From Lethocerus indicus (lineage: Eukaryota > Arthropoda > Insecta > Hemiptera > Belostomatidae), in assembly GCA_019843655.1 (NCBI GenBank), contig JACDQD010000003.1, positions 12,774,925-12,838,924 on the forward strand: DNA of 64,000 nt. Direction: 5' to 3'. Numbering within the stretch: the first letter of the stretch is position 1; each line of letters opens with the position of its first letter. Under the pieces are notes generated by a model. The model saw only the letters and a list, made by a program, of their open reading frames with translations. It had not been told where the DNA came from and did not search any database. Shown here piece after piece: positions 10,943 to 23,790 of this stretch. Both the position numbers and the translations under genes were made by a program.

Positions 10943-13563
10943 ATAACAAAGTAATATATTAAGAATAATATAATGTAAGTGGATATTGGATATCGTAATC
11001 ATTGTATGCGGGCAGATTAATCAGCTGGAATATGTATTTTATAAGTTTGGTCTATAGTATATTGTAGATATTTAACATTTATTTAAAATTTAATTATCCT
11101 AATAATACAGTAAATTAGAACTATTTTTCATTCCTTTCCTTTGAAGGACTAGGGCTATACACTGATTTTTGTAAATTTGTAAAAAGTTCAAATTGCTGAT
11201 TGAAAATCAGTAGGGAGGATAAGTCGAGGATACTGGGTGATAATTTTAATCGAAACGCTTAGAAATTCCAGTATGGATACTTTCAAAATTAAGCAGACAT
11301 GGTAATTAAGATAAATTTAAAAATATTCAAATTAGCCAAAATAAGAATTGCGGTGTGCGAATATTTCTTTTACCCACGGCAGGACCGGTAATAACAGTAT
11401 TGGCGGAGGAGGAGCCAGCCGTACAGTCCTTGACATTTAACGGTATTGAGCCGAAACTGCGTGTCCTCACCCTCCTCCAATTATCCGACGGAATCCCGCT
11501 CGGACATCACACGAAGAAACCATCACGTGGAATTTCCTCATAAGGCGGCTCAGGCGGGATTTCAGGAAGGTGACACCATAATAGCTGTTGAGTTAAAGGA
11601 TTGGAGGGAGGCGATAGTTCATTATTCTAGCGTTCAAAATATGCATTTCTCCGCAATCGAAATAATTATGTTAAATTTGTTTTTATCTCAAAATTAGTAG
11701 CGATGATACTAAAATTTCTAGGAAGGCGGGTGAGGGCCGGGGCCGCGCGTCGAGTCCTGGCTGAAATCCAGTCGATAATTGTGAAACAGAGCTCTGCCAC
11801 GGATATCATTATCTGCCGCATTTTCTACCAGCGCGGTGTTTTTAATTCGCCGCTGGAAGCCGTAATTTCCGCCGGCAGTTCTTTCTGCTCTCCGTAGCAA
11901 AAACACAGTCCCAGCTTACCTTTGATTACTCCACCGGTCATAAACGGGTCGCTCCCGTCGGCTGAGATTTCAACCCCAATTTTGCCATGCACCATATCCC
12001 CTGTTGTACCAAATTATATATTTATATTTAAGCATTTATCAGTCTGAAAAAAGCCAACGTATTTATGAAAGTTCCCAAACAAATACTACGAACTCTGAGC
12101 GAGAAACGGAGGGACGGCACCGCCGGTAGACACATTTCAATTCCGATACCCATTCAAATTAATTACGAAAACCCAATCGAAGTGCAGAAACAAACGCTTC
12201 TACACGTTACAGTGAGGGTGTAAAATGTATTAAATTATCTGCAGCGTTTCCCCGTTTGATCGGCCGCGATAACAGACACGGATCCCGCCGGTCAAGAGCG
12301 TCTTCCAAACGAACGGTCCCAATGAATCAAAACAGCCGAACGCACAGTGCCGCCTGTATCTGGTTCAAACGTGAAGAACGATATGAAATTACAGTCCGAG
12401 GCCGTAATAAAGTCTAAAGAACAATTGATACATAACGTTATTTTTTGTACTCTTTCTTTTGTCGTAGGAACAATGGCAACAGCAAACAAGATTATCGGCG
12501 CTCGAGTCATGATAGGGAGCATTTCGCCCCCGCCGAAGAAAGTCGCTCCGAGTAATTGATTGCCGATAATAATATAATTTGCGGACGATGTCCGTGAATT
12601 TATTAAACGGTAATTCACGAGTAATTGTGACCGGTCGTAGGAACTGTTTCCCCGGGCGGGAGGAGGAAAAGTGGGCTGAAAATGGGGACGAGATAATTTC
12701 GGTATTGTTTAGTCCTAATAGAGGATAACTGCATTACCCGTAACGAAATAATACCAGCTCGGAGTCGATGAGACGATAAGATAAACGCTTTTGTTTCGAT
12801 TGTGAGTACTTCTCGTAGCCACGGTTATTGTCTTCTCCAATACTCTGCACTGGTTTTAATGGTATTATACCCGTTCGTATTCTTTAGTGTGTCACACATT
12901 TTTCAGAGGCGGTTTCACCACCTAGACCAGCCTAGTAGCATAATATTAAGTTATAATAGACATTAGGTAGCGGCACATAGTGTGACTGTTGGCCAATAGA
13001 TCTCGCCACTACTTTACACGCTAAAAATTAGGTCTTAATGGGCACCGCTTTTATAGGAACCGAATATTTAAGAAAAAATCGGATAAGCCTAACATTTTAG
13101 TGGCTTAATATTATAAACCGTACAATATAACCTTGTCGCTTTCGAATAAATATTATTTTAATTTAATTCCACCCTCGTGTCTGTCCATTAGCCCCTGTCC
13201 AGATATGGAAATTCCAGACGAGAAATGGAGTAATTTGAAAGAATGGTCCCGATTCAAGTGATATATTTACAGCGGGAGCAAAAATAATTACGGGAAAATG
13301 GAAAAAGTGAATAATTCTGAGGTGCTAATAAACAGTTCGCCAGTGAAGAGCGGTTTGAGATAAAATACAAACCGGATTGTGCCGGGGTGCTGTAAAATAC
13401 AGCGGTGAGGACTAATTTTCAGAGTTCGGAGATAAAAGGAATCAATTCTCGTATTAATTCTCGAGTTTTATCTGTTAAAGAGCGGTCGAGCGTGAACGGC
13501 CAATTTGCGATTAATCACCGAGGCCGGTGCCTCATCATTTAAATGGGCCGCATTTCGGGGGAA

Positions 13564-13626
13564 ACCAAAAGCCCGACCTCTCAAACGAGTAGAACTCTCG
13601 TTTAATTTTGAGAGGTTTTTTTTGGT
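13564..13626. repeat. 63-nt extended stem-loop
   Basis: Nested complementary arms: ACCAAAA (13564-13570) with TTTTGGT (13620-13626); ACCTCTC (13576-13582) with GAGAGGT (13610-13616); AAACGAG (13583-13589) with CTCGTTT (13597-13603). The terminal loop is 7 nt (13590-13596), with a 6-nt bulge at 13604-13609 and a 5/3-nt internal loop. That is 21 pairs in total, in the size range of insect microRNA precursors. Expression is unknown. Confidence 0.75.
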
Positions 13627-15820
13627 CAAACGAATGCCTTTCATCCCGATCGTTATCACCTTTTCTTATTTTCCTTTCGAAGTTTCCGTTAATAGAATTG
13701 ATTAAATCGCCCCGATATATTGGCCGAATGCGGCTCGCTGTGAACGCCGAGTGCTTTTAATTGTGAACATTGATTATACAGTTGCTGGATGAGTTCTCGG
13801 TTTAATTGGGCCCCTGTTAGTGCGTCGTTTACATATTATCGGGTGCAAGGCGGATCTGAGATTCTTGTTTTGTTCCAAAACTTGTCGGGAAGATTCATCT
13901 AGTGTGGACTATATACGCTGAAGGGATCCAACGTCTTCATCGACCAGGAGTTCAGAATGGATTATTTCTGAATGATATTTATCATTCTGATAACGGTTTA
14001 TTTATTATCGTTTTTTGAATATTTCCTTTATTAGCACAAACGTATTCGATAAACTCTTTTTTGTTTTAAAACCTTTTAAATGTTAGTACCAGTTATAAGA
14101 AGGAATGATCACTAAATCATATTTCGTACAGTAGCTAACGGGAGTCAATTAGGCGACTGAAAAAGTAAAATACGACAGCCTGAATGATGCTACCGCATCA
14201 TCAGTACTCTAGATATAGGCTCCTCCGGAGTTTTCTGTTAAACAAATGGGCTAAATATCCCCGATCATTTCGTGAGCTTTGATGAATGAAGCCAATTACT
14301 ATTGGGATTTTGGCTTTGTAAGCTGCCGGGGGTCCCTGGGGCTGGGGGAGGCTCACGAAAACCTGTTTAATTCTAATAACTCCACGGGCTCGATCCTGCC
14401 CAGAAGAGGACTCGATCATCGGCCCCTAAACACCCGTAATGCCCGCAGCCGTACATCAATTCACTCCATCAAGTGGTAAATAATTAAGCACAAAGTATAA
14501 TTTGTTGGCCGGTTAATGCCGTGACGCTGAGCGGACTCGACTAATGCAAAACTACCGATAATGATCGCTAATGGGCGCGAACGCATCCCCAAGTTGTTTT
14601 GGTACTACCGTAATTAGACGAAAATTATAATATTTATAGTCATTAAAAGGAAAGCATTTTTCCACTGTGCGTCAATACATCTACTTTAAATGCATCAAAT
14701 ACGAAAAAATTAATATTTTTTACTAATTTTATGTTCGAAATATTTATTTAAAAACTGGGGATCATAAATATATTGTTAGCTATATTATTGTGTTTCATAT
14801 TTGGAGACCTTTGAAAGTCCCCACAATTTACAATAATATTCTGAACCATATACCCAATTCCAAAACTTTAAATCACTTTCAGTCCTGGCCTAACCTGGTC
14901 AGCCGTCCGGCTTGCAGGCTAGGTCGGCAAAGCGTATTGAATAGCGTGTAAAGTTACATAGATAGGAGCGTATATCATTCCGGCAAGCAGTAATGTCATT
15001 GTTCGCTGTGAAAATTGGAAATTATAGTAGCGCTTAAGCACCGAACAAGCACAATATTACAGGGCACAACCGGCCTTCGCGAGTTATGCTCCCCGCGACG
15101 GGGACATGTTTCAACGAGTAATTAATATTGTAATGTGTTCACTGCCAACAAACGTTTCAGATAAATAATATTTAAATTAAACCGACGCCGATTAATTTCA
15201 CTGTCGGCCGGAGTGGCGACCGAGGGAAAGCCAAGACCAAGAATTCCTATGAAATTGGATATTTTGAATAATTTAATATTGTAATAGTTTACATTTCTTT
15301 ATTCGCCTTAATTGTGTTCAACAATTTGTCGAATGTACAAATATACACAGAGTCCAAAATATAACTTGTATGCATTCTAATTTACGAAACCTGTTTAGGG
15401 GCCAACGAAAGTTCGGAATACCATCGGAAGCAACTTTGCTTAATCGGTTCGCCTTCTCGCCATTTTTAGCAGTGTGGGACTTGCATCCAGTAAGGCCCAG
15501 AGCATTCCGGCAGTATGTTAGTGAGTCACTTTTGTATTTCGGCTAGCGATGAAACATCCAGCCGGCATCGGCAGTGATCGAATCGCGGAACTGAGAGGGG
15601 AGTTGGCGAGAGTGACGATATTCCAAACACCGGGGCGCTGCATGAGAGGCGAACAGGTCGCGGGACGGGGCGACTGTGGTAACAAAGAGAGGACAGATGT
15701 CACCGGTGTCACGATGTGCCGGCTGTAAATACCGAGCGGGGCTGTTGTGAATGGAATACCCCGGTGGGCGGCCGGCCTTGGGGCGGCAGTTGCGAAAGCC
15801 GTCCTGGTAGGGACCACAAC

Positions 15821-15873
15821 CTCCAGGCCCCAGGCCCCAGGATCCCATGCTCCAGGCCCCAGGCTTCATGCTC
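15821..15873. repeat. Imperfect tandem CCAGGCCC-type repeat
   Basis: Short units built on CTCCAGGCCC and CCAGG recur with interspersed ATGCT words inside a GC-rich patch. This simple repeat explains the Pro- and Arg-rich ORFs on both strands around it. Confidence 0.7.
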
Positions 15874-16876
15874 CCGCCGGTGGCCCGCACGAACAGTCGT
15901 GCCCACACCCACACACATCTCTTTTCTCCCCTTTCTTCCTCCACCAATCTCCCCGATCCTTTTTTTCACAGGATTTCACATTTTTCTTTAAGCTTTTACA
16001 AATACCGCGTTTTTTAAGATTATTCAATATGTGCCTAATGCGGTGAGGAATAAGTGTATATTAGATACATGAATAATTAATTGGATTATTTCATATGTAT
16101 TAATATATAAACAGCTTGTAGACTTATGGGTATATTGTATATGTATTAATTTGTCTTTATCCAGATGTTTTGTATGGATCAGAGGTTATTGGGGGTATAC
16201 TAGGACTGTGAATTTAAAACCACTGTCTGGTAACATTTAAGACTTTATTTTTATTTGTGACGTATATCCGCTTGGTGGTCAAATATCAGGTGAGTACGAT
16301 ATCTTGTGTATAATAATTATCACGTTAGTATCGTTTATATCTAAAGCGTATAATATATTCCTGTCCAGGTCGAAAGAAAATGACAGTATTCTGTCCTGTT
16401 TTCTGATTTGCATTAATTGCATCCAACGTTTAACAACAAAGGACATAATCGCAGTGTGCGCTGAAAGTTAAACAAGATCACGAACGCCTTTCAATAAAAG
16501 CGAGATACTCTATATGAGTCTTTTTATAATTAGAACCATTGTGTAATTCTAAAGGCAATTTACATAATTGAAAGGTACCGACTTTCCTCTACAAAATCGT
16601 AACAATTTAACATTTTTATGGAGTGCCCTACGAATTGATAAGGTCACCAAAAATCCGAGGCGTTGAACTGTACACCCGATTATCTAAAAGGTGTAAAGCC
16701 AGTAATAGCGGTATTACCAAAGAGATCCCGAACAGTGGCGAAATACGCCAATTACCAATGATGTAGACTGAGTTCTGTCTATTTAGTGTAGTAGTCTCAT
16801 TTCAAAGGAGGCAGAGAACAACGTTTTCATCACTCGTGTGATTCTCCGGCCCCTTTCTCTTGTTCGGTCATGGACT

Positions 16877-16889
16877 AGACCGGTTTCGG
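16877..16889 (+). repeat. Dispersed-repeat core AGACCGGTTTCGG (copy 1)
   Basis: Exact match to the core also present at 58678-58690, and one base from those at 35649 and 53313. It is followed by CTGTCAG within 10 bp; the copy at 58678 has TGTCAG at about 11 bp. It looks like a remnant of an interspersed element. Confidence 0.5.
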
Positions 16890-18101
16890 TTCTGTCAGTA
16901 ACAGCGAGTTATGTACGCTTGTCGGCCCCGATGCACCACCCCTACCCTCATCACCGTTACCGGTCTCGTATCTCGACCAATTCCGATACAGGTTAATGTA
17001 TTTACGTAACAGTGTAGCGCCAAAGTCAACGCTGGTAATGCAATGGCTGCCATTATTACCACGGAAGGACGGTATACCAGTACAGGAGAGAGTAGAAAAT
17101 GCAAATTATTTATTACGGGGGTGATAATCTTTGTTTTGCAAATTCTATTGCCGAAAAGGATAAGGTTGTCGCATTAATCTATTTGTTTTCGTGGAATTTC
17201 TGCGGTTGAAGTCAATAGTCATGAGTTCATTGGTCTATATAAGTCATGTTCTTTGTTTGGACTTCATTATTTTACAAAACTGATGCCTCCAACCTTATTG
17301 AACGTACTCATTTCCTGAGTATATGAATTGATGTACCTTCAGTGAAGTGCGTTTTTTAATTCCGATTTGTTATAGGCCAAGACCCTCAGGGGTATATTAA
17401 GGCCCCTCTCTTCCCCCCCCCCTCGGTCCGAAGTGTTCCAGAATCATTTTAAAATTCCTTCGACCCAATTTTTATTTGAATGGCGGTTGTGAAAGGGCCG
17501 CTCTCCGGGGCCCGTGTTGGAAAATCACGGAAAAGCAATAGGAGTGAACCGGCCTTGATTTATCCCGGGTGGATAACATCGTGTCCCAAGCCCCAAGTCT
17601 CCCCCTCGGTTCACGCACCCGGTGTCCCCCAACGCGTCGTGAGCCCGCCCGACGTCCCTACCTCTTATTTAATGCTCGCCGCGACACGCTGAATTTACTG
17701 GCCGGTTTCGCTCCCAACATTTCTCGGTTTCCCCACTCAGCCCAATCTCCAATTAACACATTACATCCTTTTTGGTATACCCGAATATTTCATTTAATAG
17801 CTCAACTTATGATAGTAGTTCCCCTGTATATAACACTGTGTATATGAAACTCTCAGTATTTGGCTATATCGCGGGCACTTGAACCGCAAAGATTTTGAAT
17901 CCAGACCTGAATATGTTAGGCGGCCGACAGACCGATTTCTAAACGTCGATCGGGCTCTTGCAAAAAGTTAATTGCAGTTGCCCTTTAATGTACAGTCAAT
18001 TACGGTACAGCGTTCGAATTCTGTTTCAATTTCCCGTCTCTCAATTGGAGCCGGGCTTGTGCTGCCTCCGACATGAGGGATAATTGCATTTGGCCGCTAC
18101 A

Positions 18102-18137
18102 GCTTCTGTATTTCACGTTGAGCTGAAATACAGAAGC
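18102..18137. repeat. Perfect 14-bp stem hairpin
   Basis: GCTTCTGTATTTCA (18102-18115) and its exact reverse complement (18124-18137) flank an 8-nt loop. After an asymmetric internal loop the stem can continue with CCG (18094-18096) against CGG (18141-18143). The mixed base composition makes a chance origin unlikely. Confidence 0.85.
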
Positions 18138-18982
18138 ACACGGGAATAACGATACAGCAATATTCTTTACAGCTATTAGAGACATAGACAATGTACAAGC
18201 GAACTGAGTGCATGTTCGTCTGAGATGTTTTTGACAATTCATGAAATTTTCAAGTCGTACGTCACCAGCCAGAACACAACGCGACCAATGCCAGAAATTG
18301 GCAATCTTCGGGTGTGATGTTACATTTTATTAATTCTGTAAAATTCACATAATTTATTACAAAATAGAGATAATAAGAAAAGAATACAGTAATAAGAAAA
18401 GTATTGAAATAAACTGTCTATACCGATGAGGTTTTCTCGTTAGTGGAGCGACTGATGCGAAAATCCCATTACCGTATGGTCTGTCCTTGACGCCCATTGT
18501 ACGGCTGCCTTCATCCCCCGCCCATCCTTCCTTCCTCTCTTAATCGCGAACAATATCGCCAATTAATCAATTACCTGATTATTAACTCTATCCCCATTAC
18601 TCCAATCGGGGGATTAGTTTTTAATGGGCGTTGTTCAAACGCCGCAGGGCGAGGTGTTTACCGCGTTATCGGTGCATCCGAAGCGACGAGGAAAATTAAC
18701 CCGGGAAATTATTGGCCGAGTTAATTGCCTTCGGAGTCGGCTGATTAGGTTAGCTGAGCTAATGACGCGATCCAATCTGCATAATGCGGCAGATGGAGTT
18801 TTTCGTGAATTAGCTGACTTTTTCTGTTCCCTTATCGACCGCTGGAGCTATTAACACTTTTATTATCCTACCGTGTAGGTAATGGGAGATTTCCAGCTCT
18901 AGGGTTTCAACGATTACCGCGACACATATCAATTTTGTGTCAATATTAGTGCTCCATACAAAACGTCCAATCACAGTCGAAG

Positions 18983-19023
18983 TAATTACTTAATTAATTA
19001 ATAATATTAATTATTTATTAATA
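18983..19023. promoter_or_regulatory. Dense ATTA/TAAT cluster
   Basis: About 40 bp made almost wholly of overlapping TAATTA and TTAATTAA words, the core of many homeodomain binding sites. It could be a transcription factor cluster or merely low-complexity AT sequence. Confidence 0.3.
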
Positions 19024-19929
19024 GTTCACACCATTTCGGAAATATTTCTAATACCTCGCTATATTGCGACAATAAATTAAATTATGGAATTACAAACAAT
19101 AAATTATAAAATTATCCGAGTTAATTGAATCATGGCCAATAGAAGATTTCAATCTTATTACAGAAGAGCTATTTGTAATAAGTTAAATGGAAATGGCCGA
19201 AGAAACAAGACGACACGCCCGTTCTTGCCCGACCTGTAATTTGCCCGTTCGGGAGAATTATATTGAAATTATAACTCGGCTCCCGTAAAAAGAAAGCGGT
19301 CAAATCCAAAGCAAACATAAATCCTCTTAACAAGGGCGGAGGGGTAAAAAAAGAATTCTGAAATCCTTTTTAATTATTACGCTCGCACGAGTCTCCGAAA
19401 TGGATCGGCGGGCAGGTACCGAGTACCTCTTCCGTGACGATAAGTAATTAGTTTAAGGGTATAACCCCACTTACAACTGTCGGATCGCGGCCTAATCGGC
19501 CCCCTGATTCTCATTGTCGAAGTTATTTACATATTTAGACCGTATTTCAGGCCCCTAATTCACCGCCAGATGAATAATGATTTCGGGACAAAGCTTTGAG
19601 TTCCAATTAGCTCGCCGGGGAATGTAGTCGGATTACACGGAGTTTCCATCACTCGAGTTCTCGGGTAAAATCATTCTCCGGACACCTTGACAATGGCTAT
19701 AATGTATTCTTCGAAAGAATATATATTGCACTCGCAAATCTTATTCCCCCCTCCAAATTTTATGATGAGGATATAAGACGGACTAGTTATTTCACCTTAG
19801 GTCAAAGTTGATTGATCCGAATGAACACAATATTTTTCCTAAAAACTAACGCAGAGTTCCTGGTATGAATTCAAGAAGTATCGGTTAGGTATTGTCTATC
19901 ATGAACACGATAGCATGGACAGAGTTAGG

Positions 19930-20410
19930 CCACTCTGAGAGACGTCGGAGACGATTACGTCGAAAGGCCATTACGGGTGGAAATCATATAGCGGGAGTCA
20001 AACGCAGTGCGGTCGGCGTTTAGCCGCGTCCAAACTAGCGGTCGTCGGCTATTTATGACGGCCTTGTCAAAACAATATTCGAATTCGTTTCCCGCGTATG
20101 GGCCCGGTGATTTAGGGCCGCTAATGGTGACCGGTGGGGAATGGGCCGTCGAGTGGCGCCCGGGGCTCAGCTCGGGGGGACGGAGGCCATCAGAAGACGC
20201 GGCGCGCCAGACTTCGGCCCGGTAAACGCCGAAAGGAATCGTTAGCGGCTCGGTGAAAGGATCATACCGTACCGAGGGGGGCCCGGTGTTGTCGCCCAAA
20301 TCGGGCGGCCGGCTCCCCGCACACCGCCCATTGCGGCAGCCCCACAAATAAAGGCCGAATACGTGATCGTTTAACCCCCTCCCCCCTTTCGCACACGCCC
20401 CCGGATTAAC
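19930..20410. other. GC- and CpG-rich island
   Basis: A sharply bounded GC-rich, CpG-dense patch between AT-rich flanks. ORFs on both strands (130 codons minus, 72 plus) follow from the base composition and show no domain. It could be a regulatory element or promoter-like island; no TATA or recognisable transcript is evident. Confidence 0.45.
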
Positions 20411-22189
20411 GCCACAAGTGCCCCATCTCCGAACAGTATATATGGCAAAAATTATACATTATACAATTTTCCGTAATTTACTCCGACGGTCTTACCGAGG
20501 ATTGTCTTAACTTTATACCCGAGTAATAATAATAATCGCGGGATATTTTCATAAAAGTTTTGAGTGTTTATTGTTACAAAGATTTCATTAAATTAATAAA
20601 TTAAAGTATGCCGAATGAAAATATTCAGCCCCGATATTTATATTCCCTTCTGATTGGAGAAAACCTTGGACTGAAAATTCGTCCGGTTTACCTTAAACGT
20701 TTTGTGAACGAGGGGTTGTCAGTGGCAAGGCGATATAAATCAATTCGGTACGGTCATTTGTCCTGCCGGCAATGGGAAAACTGTGACTTTTGCCGAACCC
20801 CGCCAAGAATTTTTGGACATATCCCGGCCGACCCTCGAAACATTTGGAGAAAGGATATCCAAGAGTTGACGAATGGAGAACCACTGACTACATCCCTTGT
20901 TTAATTGATCCCTTTCAAATTTTCAGTAGGATTGCGCAATAAAAAATGTTAAGAAACTAACTTACCGTCATGTAATATGCCTGGAAGTGTTCCCACTCGC
21001 AGTATTTTTCACTTCTCCATCGCTGTTGTTTCTTTGTGAGTCGAAAATTGGGATTAAGATTCTGAATGTGCGTTCTATATAAATTCCGAAGGCATGTTAC
21101 ATTTTAGAAGTGATACCAAATAAAACATTCAAATAAAACCGACTGGCATTGGAAAAACGAAATGTTAACTTGCAACAAATTAGGACGATATTCAATTTAA
21201 AAGGTTCAAAGTATTTCAAATCTTTGCAGAAATGTGTGGCTATTTTCTGTATGACATCACAACTACATATTTTGTCCAAAATCATTTGACCCTTATACAC
21301 TACTCAGCTTTTAAACTAATTTATGCAGTACAGTATTACCGGTTTCTTAATACAATTGATTTGTAGTACTTCACTTATATGAAGTTCTGTTTGATTCCAT
21401 TCTGAAGATTCGTGATATTTTCAGGTGTTCCGTGCATTCCTAGTCCTCTAATAATTAAAACACGTGACTATACATAATCCAATAGCTGTGGTCAACGTTC
21501 ACATTATAAATTCCTCCTTCATTGTTGCATTACTCGTACTAGCTGAGTTTCCCCGTACTAATGTTGCGTCGGCATGTTTATCAGGACTTTCTTAGCCATA
21601 GAGGAGTGTCGGAAGATATATTACCTTTTATTACGAACCCCCTACTTCTGCGCCTATTCCTGTAATGGAGTTGCCCGAAGAATTTGAATAGCTTTTGAGA
21701 AGATTTGAATCGCTTAGCATTCTCATTTAGGGATTCTCTAATCTACTATAGCAGTCCTATCGCCAAGATAGGTAAGGTCTTCTGCATGTCAGTTCCTTTT
21801 CCATTGCCGTAGGACCGGTTCCCCATCCGCGCACCCTCCTCCTTGTATTCATCCGGCAACTGTTAGATACACTCTTCCAGTAGAGTTCGCCGTACTACTG
21901 TGTCATAAAGACATTATGTAAATTACTTTCAGTTTTAGGTACGCAGGTGTCGTACTGTTAATCAATCAGTTCCGCAGCTCTTGTACGGTAGCGAGCGACC
22001 TCAGCAGACTAGGAAGGTATCTGCCAAGTAGAACAAGAGCCACGGAGGTGTGAATTATTAGGAAAACGGGAAAAGAAATACGCTATGTTGCCAGTCGAAT
22101 GTACAGTTCAGTTTGTCGATGTTCGCAATATGCCAACCATAGAGAATTAAACATTTAAATAGGAGAATTAGTTAGGGGAACAAAGCGAT

Positions 22190-22211
22190 GTAGTTAAGAC
22201 GTCTTAACTAC
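22190..22211. repeat. 22-bp perfect palindrome
   Basis: GTAGTTAAGAC is followed directly by its exact reverse complement, with no spacer. A perfect palindrome of this length is expected about 0.015 times by chance in 64 kb of equal base composition. It could bind a dimeric protein, extrude as a cruciform, or be the relic of an inverted duplication. Confidence 0.9.
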
Positions 22212-23773
22212 GGCCGATAATCTATAGAATGTAGACCGACCCGGAATATAATCACCGGCGCCCAGGAGAGTCGCGCGCCATAAAACTGGCGGGAAATATA
22301 GCAATGGCGGGAGCTGACCGATTAGTAACGCCGTTGTAATGTAATGGTAACGGGCTGGGTTAGTTAATACGGCACGGCGAATTACAGCCAGCCTCGTCTG
22401 CAATTTTCTCAGGCACCGGTAAATGGCCGACTTTTCAACCAGCGGACGCCCCCCCCCCGAATAATAAACCGGCCCAGCAATGGGTTTTTAATTATGAAAC
22501 TGCCGATCTATAGAGCCATTTCGAAACCATCGATTATCGAACTAAGAACTTACTCCTCTTACTTGAAACAGGAGGCTCTTCGCATTGTCGGGCGACGGAG
22601 AATTACGAAACACAAGGAAATCTGCTTCTGAAGGCTCACTTATATTTTGTGCAGTTACTATGTAATTTATTAAATTTGAAGAATCGAGGACGAAATAATC
22701 GTCGTGTAAATTATGGGCATTACTTAAGCGTTTTAGGCGAGATAACAGCTGGCAACACTTCATCATTGTGGCACAAACCGGTCGAACAGACAAAGTGATT
22801 TCGATACATGTTACCTTTATAACATTTTTGAGTGCAGTAAATAATAAATAAATATCAGATCTGGAAATGTTACAGACGGCTCAGGAGGAAGTAGGGTTTT
22901 TAAACAGATCTTGGTAGATATACTGAGTCATCTCACTTCTTTCGGACCTGTCATGTTTTCTGAATGAAAATTAGCACATACTGTAGGAGAACAAAATTAT
23001 TGTTACAATTTACGCTATACTTCCAGTTCGGAATATTTGCGGAGTTAATTTTATTTATTATCCCTGTTAATCTCACCGAAATATTATGACAGATTGGCTT
23101 GTCATTACAAATGTCACGATACCAGTTATCATTAGCTTCTTCGGCCTCCGTATAAGTGTTGCTCCAAATTCAGCAAAACTAAGTAAATAGTAAAGTGAAG
23201 GGAAGGAACCGCCACCCTGAACTATTTAATAAATAACGGATTCCGAAGCGTACAATTAAAAACAGATTTGTCTGTACAAGATCACTAATGTTGAGATGCG
23301 AGGTCGGTTGGGTGGGCGTTGATATATGATGGGGTGAGGGTTACCGGGTAAAACGAAGGTGAGAGACGCTAAGGTCGGGCGGGGGCCGGAGCCTCATCCC
23401 GGCGCAGGGGTCAGGGGCTCTCTTAGTCACCGGCCCCAGAACACAGTCCGATAGCCGGATAACGCTCCGCGGGCCAAAAAAAACAAAACATTAAACCCAT
23501 CGCCCCGTTCTCATATAATTTATCAAGGCTCCACAGCTTTTGACTCCCACGCCGAGACGCCTCATCCAAGCCCAAGGTTTGTTTCTCCCGGTTAATGACA
23601 ACCAGGAAATTGGAAATTTTACACAATAAATTTCGGCTCTCGAAGGTCCGCGCATTACTGCTTAGGAATGTCTATTTTATTTTTTATTACTTCCTACTGG
23701 TGCTATCACCGTGAAGATTGGATGCACGTATTCCTGAATTGAAGAAAATCTTTAAGAGCAGGCGAAGGATATA

Positions 23774-23790
23774 AATAATAATAATAATAA
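23774..23790. repeat. (AAT)n microsatellite
   Basis: Five to six AAT units in AT-rich DNA. Confidence 0.85.

Larger units (their letters stand above)
10502..19900. other. Gene-free stretch with hairpins and a few GC-rich patches
   Basis: No gene is supported. GC-rich patches lie near 11400-11900, 15540-15960 and 17390-17760. A PDZ-like peptide fragment (11542-11625) is listed as a finding only. Structured elements at 13564-13626, 15821-15873 and 18102-18137, a repeat core at 16877-16889 and an ATTA cluster at 18983-19023 are entered separately. Small repeats include an ATGATGC/GCATCAT hairpin (14184-14201) and a TAATAAGAAAAG direct repeat (18371 and 18390). Overlapping antisense ORFs at 15518-16046 are a by-product of high GC. 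Confidence 0.55.

Noticed and set aside
15518..16046. Several overlapping ORFs on both strands
   Set aside because: All arise from one GC-rich patch with a CCAGG-type simple repeat; low-complexity Pro/Arg/Gly translation.
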